Positions 56,022-63,980 of a DNA stretch of 64,000 bases are shown one piece after another (within the stretch, counting starts at the first letter, position 1; every line of letters starts with the position of its first letter). The notes under the pieces were generated by a model. It saw only the letters and a list, made by a program, of their open reading frames with translations, had not been told where the DNA came from and did not search any database. Origin of the DNA: Nitrospina sp. (GTDB taxonomy: Bacteria; Nitrospinota; Nitrospinia; Nitrospinales; JACRGP01); NCBI GenBank assembly GCA_024648695.1, contig JACAVV010000006.1:174225-238224 (forward strand), in the 5' to 3' direction. The translations under genes were made by a program, and so were the position numbers.

Positions 56022-56993
56022 ATGAAAAGCCAATTCGAATACAAACCGGTTTTCACCCTTTCCTTTTATAACCGGACTTTGCAACTCACGCGCGAAGGGA
56101 CCGGATTCATAATTCTGATTTTTGGAATTGGCATTGGTGCCATCAACACTGGTAACAATCTTCTGTACCTTATTCTGGCCATGTGTTGCAGTTTCATCGC
56201 CGTATCCGGAACCCTGTCCGAGTTGACCTTGCGGGACATCCGGGTTGAAGGAAAAATTGCCCATACCATTTATTCTGAAACGTCGACTCCTCTAAACATT
56301 AAATTAATCAATAAAAAAAAGAAGTTCCCCTCTTTCTCCCTCAATTTGTCCTTGCCCTATGACCCACACAACCCCTACCAGGCAAAAGACAGAATTTATG
56401 TATTTCAAATCCCACCGCAAGATGTCGCGGAAAAGCACCTGATGATTTCTGCCGATAGGCGGGGATGGATAAATATTCGCTCCTGCAACCTTTCCACCAG
56501 CTTTCCTTTCGGGTTCTTTGTAAAAACTAAAAAAGTGCCGCTAAAAATAAAGACACTGGTGTTTCCCCCTATCCGGAAGGTATCCCTACCCGCCGCTGAT
56601 TCCACCTATACCCATGGGACCGACCCTTTAAAGTCGGGACATGATGAACTGGTTTCGCTCAGAGAATTTCGTTCAGGCGATCCTTTAAAGTCGGTGCACT
56701 GGAAATCCACTGCCAAGACGGGAGAATTGCGGATCAAGGAGTTTTCAGGTTTGCATGCCCCTTCATTCAGTTACCATCTCAACCTGACTGATTCTCAATC
56801 GAATCAAATGCTGAAAGGCGATGCCCTGGAACAAAAGGTAAGTGAGGCCGCATCGACCGTATTTCATTTAATTCGGCGCGGCGATGATGTCCAATTGAAA
56901 TCACACGATTGGGAATCCGGTTTTGGAAACTCGGAGAGCCACCTGGAATCGATCCTGAAATATCTGGCCTTGGTGGGAAAAAGTGCCTCCTGA
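56022..56993 (+). CDS. Membrane-anchored DUF58 protein, second copy
   Basis: The protein has 323 residues from the ATG at 56022, with GGAACCGG upstream; a longer frame would overlap moxR. Two transmembrane segments lie near residues 26-65 (GFIILIFGIGIGAINTGN and LYLILAMCCSFIAVSGTL). The DUF58 domain has HDELVSLREFRSGDPLKSVHWKSTAKTGELRIKEF at residues 205-240. The VWA part found in the first DUF58 is lacking, so it is the longer membrane-anchored branch of the family. It is coupled to the MoxR gene upstream and overlaps the LOG-like gene by 11 bp. Confidence 0.88.
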   Translation: MKSQFEYKPVFTLSFYNRTLQLTREGTGFIILIFGIGIGAINTGNNLLYLILAMCCSFIAVSGTLSELTLRDIRVEGKIAHTIYSETSTPLNIKLINKKKKFPSFSLNLSLPYDPHNPYQAKDRIYVFQIPPQDVAEKHLMISADRRGWINIRSCNLSTSFPFGFFVKTKKVPLKIKTLVFPPIRKVSLPAADSTYTHGTDPLKSGHDELVSLREFRSGDPLKSVHWKSTAKTGELRIKEFSGLHAPSFSYHLNLTDSQSNQMLKGDALEQKVSEAASTVFHLIRRGDDVQLKSHDWESGFGNSESHLESILKYLALVGKSAS

Positions 56994-57537
56994 GGCCAAC
57001 AGAAATGTCGTGGCCGTGATTGGGTCAGGGTCGCAGGGATACCCGGAACTCAGCAAGCCCATAGGAATCTGGCTTGCTGAGTCCGGGTTTGATATTGTTA
57101 CCGGCGGCGGTTCGGGTGTTATGGCGGCTGTCGCTGAAGCACATCAATTAGTACCCGGACGTGAAGGGAAAGTGATAGGCATCCTTCCTTCATCACAGCC
57201 TTGTGAAAGTCCTGAGGAGCGGAACCGCTATCACGCCCCGCTTGGTTATCCTAATCCACATGTCGATTATGCCATTCGGACTCACCTCCCATTAAGCGGA
57301 CCACAAGGAAAAACTCTGGGCAGTCGCAACCACATCGTCGTTCTTACGGGTGATTGCGTTTTGGCATTTCCCGGACAAGAGGGGACGCGGTCGGAAATTC
57401 AATTAGCCCTGGAATATGGAAAACCCACAATTGTTTTGAGTCCGGAGAGAGATTGGAACGAGTTTTTAAATAGTCAGGTCTTCCTGGTGAAAACGGTCAA
57501 AGAGGCACAAATAAAGATAGAGGAAGTGTTCAGATAA
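56983..57537 (+). CDS. LOG/lysine-decarboxylase-fold protein (TIGR00725-like)
   Basis: The 184-residue Rossmann-like protein has VAVIGSGSQGYPELSK and VTGGGSGVMAAVAEAH. It also has GSRNHIVVLTGDCVLAFPGQEGTRSEI, which corresponds to the PGGxGTxxE motif of the LOG family although one Gly is Gln here. Family members include nucleotide-monophosphate phosphoribohydrolases; the substrate of this subgroup is unknown. The start is GTG (56983-56985) and overlaps the DUF58 end by 11 bp. It closes the UDG-MoxR-DUF58 unit. Confidence 0.82.
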   Translation: MPPEANRNVVAVIGSGSQGYPELSKPIGIWLAESGFDIVTGGGSGVMAAVAEAHQLVPGREGKVIGILPSSQPCESPEERNRYHAPLGYPNPHVDYAIRTHLPLSGPQGKTLGSRNHIVVLTGDCVLAFPGQEGTRSEIQLALEYGKPTIVLSPERDWNEFLNSQVFLVKTVKEAQIKIEEVFR

Positions 57538-57561
57538 CAAGCTTCGTTCATGACAAATTTT

Positions 57562-57664
57562 GCGCGAAGGGCAATCTTCCCGTGTGCGTGGCCCACAAAG
57601 AAAAAGGGTTGCTGGGGTGGTCAAGCCCGGCAACCCTTTTCTTTTTGAAAGTAGGAGGTCAAGT
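57562..57664 (+). ncRNA. Candidate structured leader, copy A
   Basis: A GCGCGAAG block opens the element, and a short potential stem follows (TGTG..CACA). A strong hairpin then spans 57606-57636, with GGGTTGC and GCAACCC as arms. Inside, GGG pairs with CCC around the loop GTGGTCAAG. It precedes the ribosome-binding site and micro-ORF at 57665. The hairpin with its TTTTCTTTTT tail could also terminate the LOG operon. It matches no RNA family known to me. Confidence 0.45.
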
Positions 57665-57801
57665 ATGAAATATTCAAATCAGGTTTTGGGGATTCCGTCT
57701 GAGGAGGAGGAACATCCGGTCTCCCCTCACCTGTTGATACCAGTATAGACATCCCTCTTTACAATTTAATGAACAGCAAGTCACATGTCTGTCACAGATA
57801 A
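57597..57801 (+). repeat. 205-bp direct repeat, copy A
   Basis: This block is identical to 58227-58431 except for two substitutions (one in the hairpin loop, one in codon 22 of the micro-ORF). It contains the hairpin, the Shine-Dalgarno sequence, the whole micro-ORF and about 50 bases after it. Confidence 0.95.
57665..57748 (+). CDS. Micro-ORF, 27 residues, copy A
   Basis: The ORF runs from the ATG at 57665 to TAG at 57746-57748. AGGAGG lies six bases upstream, an ideal ribosome-binding site. The peptide begins MKYSNQVLGIPS, has four consecutive Glu and ends in the hydrophobic LLIPV. The sequence is conserved as a unit with the hairpin upstream. It resembles no family known to me; it could be a leader peptide, a small protein or a peptide-toxin-like product. 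Confidence 0.5.
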   Translation: MKYSNQVLGIPSEEEEHPVSPHLLIPV

Positions 57802-57879
57802 GGACTCCTAAGAAACTCGCTTCTCGGGGTTGCGTTTTTTGCGAAATTAAAATGCAAAAAACAGGAAAAACGACCGAAC

Positions 57880-58071
57880 GTCATTCTGAACGAAGTGAAG
57901 AATTTCTAGTTGGGTGTTCATGTTACATTTAAACTGGGCTACCCCCATATTATAATCTTTCCAGGTCATTGAACGCTGTACGAGTAATAATGTTTCCTCT
58001 AAGATCCTTCACCGTGACCCTCCTTGGAATATTTATAAGGAAATGTAGAACCTGTTCTGCTTCAGGATGAC
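57880..58071. repeat. Small inverted-repeat (MITE/REP-like) element
   Basis: GTCATTCTGAA at 57880-57890 is inverted (10 of 11 matches) as TTCAGGATGAC at 58061-58071, giving a 192-bp unit with no ORF. The GTCATTCTGAA and following GAAGTGAAGAAT pattern looks like the widespread bacterial intergenic repeat type. It separates the two near-identical micro-ORF units. Confidence 0.5.
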
Positions 58072-58190
58072 ACTCGATACTCTATTCAGTTAACCCTTTG
58101 CGTTCTTATGCTCATGCTAAATACGTTGCAAGGCACATTTATCAGCAAACATGGAAGCATGTCATTTGCTCTAAATGTTAAATGTTACTA

Positions 58191-58294
58191 GCGCAAAGCG
58201 CAACCTTCCAACGGGCCTGGCTCCCAAAAGAAAAAGGGTTGCTGGGGTGGTCAGGCCCGGCAACCCTTTTCTTTTTGAAAGTAGGAGGTCAAGT
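58191..58294 (+). ncRNA. Candidate structured leader, copy B
   Basis: The layout matches copy A: a GCGCAAAG block, a small potential stem (GGG..CCC at about 58213-58225), and the hairpin at 58236-58266 with arms GGGTTGC and GCAACCC. The loop reads GTGGTCAGG. The spacing from block to hairpin is 45 bases, as in A (44). The region before 58227 differs from A in sequence yet keeps the pattern. Confidence 0.45.
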
Positions 58295-58431
58295 ATGAAA
58301 TATTCAAATCAGGTTTTGGGGATTCCGTCTGAGGAGGAGGAACATCCGGTCTCCCCTTACCTGTTGATACCAGTATAGACATCCCTCTTTACAATTTAAT
58401 GAACAGCAAGTCACATGTCTGTCACAGATAA
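58227..58431 (+). repeat. 205-bp direct repeat, copy B
   Basis: Second copy of 57597-57801, with 203 of 205 bases identical and 630 bp apart, start to start. The near identity points to recent duplication or gene conversion. Confidence 0.95.
58295..58378 (+). CDS. Micro-ORF, 27 residues, copy B
   Basis: The ORF is identical in length to copy A with one change (His to Tyr at residue 22). The same AGGAGG ribosome-binding site lies upstream, and it ends in the same LLIPV and TAG. One of the two substitutions in the 205-bp repeat changes the peptide, so there is no sign of strong coding constraint from this comparison alone. Confidence 0.5.
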   Translation: MKYSNQVLGIPSEEEEHPVSPYLLIPV

Positions 58432-58447
58432 ATACTAAAAAAAACTT

Positions 58448-58569
58448 GCGCGAAGCGAAATCTGCCTGCAGGCGTCGCCTGCGTCAGCACAAAAACTAAA
58501 GGCCGCCGGGGAGGTAAATCCCGACGGCCCAAAGCATTTCAAAAGGAGTTAAAAACTATCAATTTATAT
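58448..58569 (+). ncRNA. Candidate structured leader, copy C (diverged)
   Basis: GCGCGAAG opens the element. A perfect GCAGGC..GCCTGC stem follows, then a hairpin at 58501-58529 with arms GGCCG and CGGCC. Its inner GGG/CCC pair and loop GAGGTAAAT match those of A and B. The stem bases differ from A and B but stay paired, the kind of covariation expected of a conserved RNA. The spacing from block to hairpin is 53 bases. Confidence 0.45.
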
Positions 58570-58728
58570 ATGATCAGATCAGAAAACCCGGCCCTGGAAG
58601 CCATATTCCTTCCGGAAATTCCAGCCGACTTTTCTTCGCCTGTTGATATCAAGTGTAGACTTCCAGAATTACGTTCACATCAAGAACAAGTTACGAAAAA
58701 GCAACAAAACCAAAGTTCATTACTCTGA
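58570..58728 (+). CDS. Micro-ORF, 52 residues, copy C (weakly supported)
   Basis: An ATG at 58570 opens 52 codons beginning MIRSENPALEAIFLPEIP and ending before TGA at 58726-58728. AAGGAG lies 21 bases upstream, too far for ideal initiation; an in-frame ATC at 58558 would be better spaced. The DNA around CCTGTTGATA aligns with the end of copies A and B, but in a different reading frame. Related DNA is clear; coding is uncertain. Confidence 0.3.
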   Translation: MIRSENPALEAIFLPEIPADFSSPVDIKCRLPELRSHQEQVTKKQQNQSSLL

Positions 58729-58949
58729 TATTTTCATTAACAACCCATACCAGCTACAAGCTAACCTATTCAAATTAAATACATTAAAAGGTTTCATAAA
58801 AATACCCTAAAAGAAGTATAGGTTGATTCCCTTATTTGATATAAAATTCATTGTATTAAATTAGAAAAAAGACAGAAATGGCAATAGTTTTCGTTCTTTA
58901 AAAAATTCTAATATTTTATTTTAGGTGAAAAAATTATAAGGGGGACCAG
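58729..58949. other. AT-rich leader upstream of the giant adhesin gene
   Basis: This 221-bp region is A+T rich and carries no micro-ORF unit of its own. No clear promoter pair was seen. The gene has AAGGGGG six bases before its ATG, a strong ribosome-binding site. Confidence 0.4.
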
Positions 58950-61900
58950 ATGGACTCGTTTAGGAAGGTCTATTCCGCTTTTTTCCTCATATCCCTTGTT
59001 CTAGCCTTCGGGTCAAATGCCTTTGCAAAAGGAATAGAATATAAAACCCTGTATGGAAAGGGTTCCCTTATAAATGACGCTGATGGGAATTGGACTCTTA
59101 TTCAAGAGTCTTCAGAATTAGTATTGGAGGTTTCTTCATTTGAATTAGGTTCCGAAGATACCCTACAAATAATCCAGTCGAGTCCAACCGCGACCCTAAG
59201 GCTAATTTTTCCTGATGATATCCCTGTTGATATTCTCGGCCGAATCACCTCTTCATCAAACCTGGAGTTTAATTCCAATTCAGAAATTCATTTTTCCCCA
59301 TCGGCCGAAATTATTTCCAAAAATTTAAAACTATCCGCCTCCAAAATTAAAAACAAAGGCAAATTGAGTGTGCCTGGTGGACGAATTGAGTTGCTTGCCG
59401 ATTCGGTTGTTTTCGATGGGGGTGAAGTTGATACTTCACAGGAAGAGCAACCCGGTGGCACCATAATAATTAATGGCAAACGTTGGGTGAGCTTGGGAGG
59501 CAAGGTAACAGCTTCGGGTTCCTCTGGAGGCCAAATCAAGGTGGAGGCGGGCGGCCTCAATATAGCGGGCTCGATGTTGGCAGTGGGGAAGACAGGTCCC
59601 GGTGGAAGTATCGAATTAAAAACCAAACGCAAATCCTGGGAAAACACTTCTGCTTATTTAGATGTTTCCGGAACGACCGGTGGAAGCATCCGTCATGTCA
59701 CCGACCAGCAAATCGCTACATCCGGAAAATACTTGGCGCTGGGTGAAAATGGTGTTGGGGGAAACATCGACATCACGGCGCCCGCTTTGAAATTCCTTTC
59801 ACCACAAATCAACGCCTCGGGTCAGACGGGCGGAGGACAAATCCGTCTGGGTGGTGAACTTAAGGGGGGCAAAGAATTAACCGTCGATGAATTGCCCAAC
59901 GCGCAATTGCTATCCATGACCGATGGTACCCAAATTACCGCTGACACTCTAGGCCCCGACGGTTCAGGAGGTACCATCATCGTTTGGTCGGAAAAGAAAA
60001 GTACAGTCCTTGGCCACCTTTCGGCACGACCCGGGAAAACTTCCGGGAACGGAGGTTTTATTGAGACCTCCTCAGCCGACAAACTGGTCTATGCAGGGAA
60101 AGCCCTCACCGGAATGGGTGACCGTTTGGGCGAACTTTTGATGGATCCGAAAAACATCGATGTTAAAGAAGTCACCGAGGTTAACCAGCAAGCCATTATT
60201 ATTGGGTCTGGTTACGATGCACTGAATGTTGGAAGCCAATCTCTAGATAATGCTGATTCTTTTGGCAATTCGATTTCTTTGGATGGCAATCGCTTGGCAG
60301 TAGGGACTGAGGGAGATGATGGTTTAAATAATTCCAAAAATTCCAGTGGATCTGTATATTTATATACCTTTACGAGTGGTTCTTTTTCAGGTGGAACCTT
60401 GGAAGCAATTATCGGATCTAGCTATACGGGTGGCAAAAATATAGATCAGGCTCTGGATGATTTCGATTTTTTTGGAAGGTCAGTATCTTTGGATGGCAAT
60501 CGCTTGGCAGTAGGGACTGAGGGAGATGATGGTTTTGGAAATTCGGGGTCAAGTAATGGCGCCGTATATTTATATAGTTTCATGGACCGTGAGTTTTCTG
60601 GAGGGATCTTGGAGGGCAAAATAGGTACTGGCTATACGGGTGGCAAAAATATAGATCAGGCTCTGGATGATTTCGATTTTTTTGGAAAATCGGTCTCTTT
60701 GAATGGCAATCGATTAGTGGTTGGAGCCGACAGGGATGATGGCAGTAATAATTCCTTATCCAATAGTGGAGCCGTTTATTTATACAGTTTTATAGACAAC
60801 ACCTTTTCCGGGGGAACTTTGGAGGGAACTATTGGTTCAGGTTATTCTGGTGGCAAAAATATAGACCAGATATTGGAACAAAATGATTCATTCGGCATTT
60901 CTGTTTCCCTAGAAGGCAACCGCTTGGCCGTCGGAATTGAGGAAGATGAAGGGGAAGGAGAATTGGGTGATCTTTTTGGTGCTGTGCATTTATACAGTTT
61001 TATGGACAGCATATTTTCGGGAGGGACCCTGGAAGCTACTATTGGTAAAGGTTATACAGGAGGCAAAAATATAAACCAGAATTTGGACGTGGGAACAAAT
61101 TTTGGGTTTTCTCTCTCCCTGGATGGAAATCGATTGGCTGTGGGAGCTAATAGTGATTATGGGTTTGACAATTTGGGTTCATCTGTTGGTGCCGTTTATT
61201 TATACAGTTTTACGGACAGCGTGTTTTCTGGAGGGATCCTGGAAGCAATCATTGGTTCCGGTTATTCGGGGGGCAAAAATATAGACCAAATTTTGGATAA
61301 TGAAGATGGTTTCGGAAGCTCAGTCTCTCTGGATGGTAATCGTCTTGCTGTGGGAGCTAATAGTGATTTTGGGGCTGGGAATTCAGGTTCTTTCATAGGC
61401 GCTGTCTACCTTTACACCTTCACCGACGACACTTTTTCCAATGGCACCCTGGAAGCCACCATTGGTTCCGGTTATGCCGGTGGAAAAAACATCACCCAGG
61501 TATTAGAGACCGATGATCAAATTGTAAACGTCTCCCTAGATGGCAATCGACTGGCGATTGGGGCTTGGGGCGATGATGGTAATGGCAATACAGGTTCTAA
61601 TCACGGAGCTGTTTTTTTATATTCGTTTACCGACCACGCTTTCTCCGAGGGAACTCTGGAAGCTACCATTGGATCAGGTTATACCGGTGGAAAAAATATA
61701 GATCTCAATTTGGATGATAGTGATTCGTTAGTTTCCGTATCTTTAGACGAAAATCGTTTGGCGGTGGGTGCATATGATGATGATGATGGGGAAGGAAACT
61801 TTTCCGATGATACGGGAGCAGTTTATTTATTTACATTCACAGACTCTTCCTTTTCTGGTGGAACTCTGGAGGCCACCATTGGTTCTGGGTATTCCGGCGG

Positions 61901-63980
61901 GAAAAACATTGACCAAGACCTGGATGAAAAAGATTTTTTTGCTTATTCCGTATCCTTGGATGGGAATCGCCTGGCAGTTGGGGTTTTTGGTGATGATGGC
62001 TTTGGGATTAGCGATACCTCATTTTTGAGCAAAGGAGCAGTGTATTTATATAGCTTTTCGGATAGCGAATTTTCGGGAGGAAATCTTGAAGGTATTATTG
62101 GAGACGGCTATTCCGGAACCAAAGATATAAATCAGTCCTTGGATGAAGATGATTTATTTGGTGTTTCCGTATCTTTGGATGGAGATCGCCTGGCGATTGG
62201 GGCTTGGGGAGATGAAGGCTTTGGGATTAGCCCAGGCTCATTTCCCGGAAAAGGATCTGTATATTTATACAGCTTTTCGGATAGCGAATTTTCGGGAGGA
62301 AATCTTGAAGGTATTATTGGAGACGGCTATTCCGGAACCAAAGATATAAATCAGCCCTTGGATGAAAGCGATTCTTTTGGAATTTCAGTTTCTTTGGATG
62401 ACAACCGATTAGCGGTGGGAGCCTATGGAGATGATGGGAGTTTGGGTGGTTTTACTGGGGCTGTGTATTTATACAGTTTTACAGAAAGCGTGTTTTCTGG
62501 AGGCGTCCTGGAAGCCATTATTGGTTCCGGTTATTCAGGTGGAAAAAATATTAACCAGAAACCGGATCCAGAAGATGGTTTAGGAACCGGGGTTTCCCTT
62601 GATAATAATCGATTGGCCGTTGTAGCTAATTTTGATGATGGCTCAGATAATACTATTTTCAGCGCTGGAGCTGTGTATTTGTACCGTTTTTCCGATGACC
62701 TGTTTTCTCCTTTAATCAATTCTCCCAATGCAATCGGCAACGCTAATTTTGCTGACTTCCCCGGACAGGATTCTTGTATATCGAGTTCTATTCTAAAGGA
62801 AACATTGGAGTCCGGAACCAATATCACCCTTCAGGCGAATAATGATATTACCCTTTCGTCAACTTTAACTGTGGATAATCCAAATGGCTCAGATGGATCC
62901 CTCACTTTGCAGGCAGGAAGAAGTATTCTCATAAAAAATGATATCACCTTTGAAGACGGTGATCTCACTCTCATAGCCAATGAAACCCCCGCCAATGGGG
63001 TGGATTCTCTCTTTCGCGACGTGGGCGAAGCGAGTGTCAATATGATTAACGGGACGGCTATTAACATTGGCTCAGGAGATCTCACTATTGAAATGCGAGA
63101 GGGGGACAATCATGCCTTTACAGATTGTGGGACAATGAATTTACAAACCCTCGACGCAGCAAATATTTCGATTGATTCAGCATGTAATACATCGAATATT
63201 GCCTTGAATGGACCTATCGCCGGGACGTCAATTAGTATAACCGCTGATAAAGATATCACTACAACTGCTGGAGCTGATATGACCGCCACGGGACCGATTT
63301 CAATAATTGCCGATTCGGATTTCAATAATGATGCAGGTTCGGGAGGAATTTTGGATTTGGTTTTTGGCACGGTAATTGACGCAGGATTTTCATCTATCAC
63401 TTTAAGTGCAGATGAAGGCGTTGGAACGGGTTCCCTAATTACACAAAGTTCGAGTTCTACCGCGATTTCAATTGAATCCAAAAGCAGTATCGTAGGTGCG
63501 ACAGGTGAGGAGCCAATAGATATTTCCGCACCCAATGGCGGTGTAACTGTCTCTTCCGCAGGGGATTTTGGGTCAAATGATAATTTTGTTATTGGTGATG
63601 TTTTTAGTTTGGACTTTAGTGGGGTTGGAGGACAAAGTTTTTTCCAAAACTCAGGAGCCTCTGTAGCCTTTAACCAATCCGCTTCCAGCGTTCTGGAGAA
63701 TGCAGGTACTGTTTTTGTTCCTGTTTCTCTCAATAAAGTCAATGGTACCACTACGGTGGATTATTCCGTAACTGGAGGATCGGCATCGGGCAGTGGAACC
63801 GATTATACGCTGGCCAATGGTACTTTGACTTTTACTCCGGGAGACACTATGGAAAACATTTCGATTTCCCTAGCCCCAATATTGCATGAGAAAAGGGTGG
63901 CGAATTCCCTTCAAGCCTTTAAAATAAGGCTGACTTGCCAATCAAAGAAAGGAATTCGCCGTGACAGATTGTACCTCTGA
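58950..63980 (+). CDS. Giant FHA-like / FG-GAP / Calx-beta adhesin, C-terminus interrupted
   Basis: The frame encodes 1676 residues. A signal peptide ends near residue 26 (SNAFAKG). Residues 30-410 are a right-handed beta-helix of the filamentous-haemagglutinin type, with GGTIIVWSEKKSTVLGHLSARPG and ELLMDPKNIDV as in two-partner-secretion exoproteins. Residues 435-1247 hold 12 FG-GAP-like repeats of 68-75 residues (SVSLDGNRLAVGA..DDG..GAVYLYSF), each with an Asp-rich loop that may bind calcium. A further beta-helix and a Calx-beta-like domain (VNGTTTVDYSVTGGSASGSGTDY) close it. The last about 30 codons run into the end of an insertion sequence, so the natural C-terminus is lost. No TpsB partner is in the window. 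Confidence 0.88.
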   Translation: MDSFRKVYSAFFLISLVLAFGSNAFAKGIEYKTLYGKGSLINDADGNWTLIQESSELVLEVSSFELGSEDTLQIIQSSPTATLRLIFPDDIPVDILGRITSSSNLEFNSNSEIHFSPSAEIISKNLKLSASKIKNKGKLSVPGGRIELLADSVVFDGGEVDTSQEEQPGGTIIINGKRWVSLGGKVTASGSSGGQIKVEAGGLNIAGSMLAVGKTGPGGSIELKTKRKSWENTSAYLDVSGTTGGSIRHVTDQQIATSGKYLALGENGVGGNIDITAPALKFLSPQINASGQTGGGQIRLGGELKGGKELTVDELPNAQLLSMTDGTQITADTLGPDGSGGTIIVWSEKKSTVLGHLSARPGKTSGNGGFIETSSADKLVYAGKALTGMGDRLGELLMDPKNIDVKEVTEVNQQAIIIGSGYDALNVGSQSLDNADSFGNSISLDGNRLAVGTEGDDGLNNSKNSSGSVYLYTFTSGSFSGGTLEAIIGSSYTGGKNIDQALDDFDFFGRSVSLDGNRLAVGTEGDDGFGNSGSSNGAVYLYSFMDREFSGGILEGKIGTGYTGGKNIDQALDDFDFFGKSVSLNGNRLVVGADRDDGSNNSLSNSGAVYLYSFIDNTFSGGTLEGTIGSGYSGGKNIDQILEQNDSFGISVSLEGNRLAVGIEEDEGEGELGDLFGAVHLYSFMDSIFSGGTLEATIGKGYTGGKNINQNLDVGTNFGFSLSLDGNRLAVGANSDYGFDNLGSSVGAVYLYSFTDSVFSGGILEAIIGSGYSGGKNIDQILDNEDGFGSSVSLDGNRLAVGANSDFGAGNSGSFIGAVYLYTFTDDTFSNGTLEATIGSGYAGGKNITQVLETDDQIVNVSLDGNRLAIGAWGDDGNGNTGSNHGAVFLYSFTDHAFSEGTLEATIGSGYTGGKNIDLNLDDSDSLVSVSLDENRLAVGAYDDDDGEGNFSDDTGAVYLFTFTDSSFSGGTLEATIGSGYSGGKNIDQDLDEKDFFAYSVSLDGNRLAVGVFGDDGFGISDTSFLSKGAVYLYSFSDSEFSGGNLEGIIGDGYSGTKDINQSLDEDDLFGVSVSLDGDRLAIGAWGDEGFGISPGSFPGKGSVYLYSFSDSEFSGGNLEGIIGDGYSGTKDINQPLDESDSFGISVSLDDNRLAVGAYGDDGSLGGFTGAVYLYSFTESVFSGGVLEAIIGSGYSGGKNINQKPDPEDGLGTGVSLDNNRLAVVANFDDGSDNTIFSAGAVYLYRFSDDLFSPLINSPNAIGNANFADFPGQDSCISSSILKETLESGTNITLQANNDITLSSTLTVDNPNGSDGSLTLQAGRSILIKNDITFEDGDLTLIANETPANGVDSLFRDVGEASVNMINGTAINIGSGDLTIEMREGDNHAFTDCGTMNLQTLDAANISIDSACNTSNIALNGPIAGTSISITADKDITTTAGADMTATGPISIIADSDFNNDAGSGGILDLVFGTVIDAGFSSITLSADEGVGTGSLITQSSSSTAISIESKSSIVGATGEEPIDISAPNGGVTVSSAGDFGSNDNFVIGDVFSLDFSGVGGQSFFQNSGASVAFNQSASSVLENAGTVFVPVSLNKVNGTTTVDYSVTGGSASGSGTDYTLANGTLTFTPGDTMENISISLAPILHEKRVANSLQAFKIRLTCQSKKGIRRDRLYL
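60256..62690 (+). repeat. FG-GAP coding repeat array, 12 units
   Basis: Twelve units of roughly 205-225 bp encode the same blade-like module. Some units share long identical DNA: 57 bases at 60421-60477 and 60631-60687, and 84 bases at 62052-62135 and 62271-62354. These point to recent unit duplication or conversion. Confidence 0.9.

Larger units (their letters stand above)
57749..58294. other. Region between micro-ORF copies A and B
   Basis: This 546-bp span holds the end of repeat A, an inverted-repeat element (57880-58071), and the structured leader of copy B. No credible longer ORF is visible on either strand. Confidence 0.5.

Noticed and set aside
57597..58431. Direct repeats that might be read as a CRISPR
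   Set aside because: There are only two copies of 205 bp, they contain an ORF and are 630 bp apart. This is not the size or regular spacing of a CRISPR array.
57562..58530. c-di-GMP-I, SAM, cobalamin or glutamine (downstream-peptide) riboswitch
   Set aside because: Shared scraps such as GGGCAA or GGTAAA were seen, but the conserved cores of these families are absent.
58574..58812. Alternative frame overlapping micro-ORF C
   Set aside because: It is open for about 79 codons but has no ATG or GTG start near its beginning and no ribosome-binding site.
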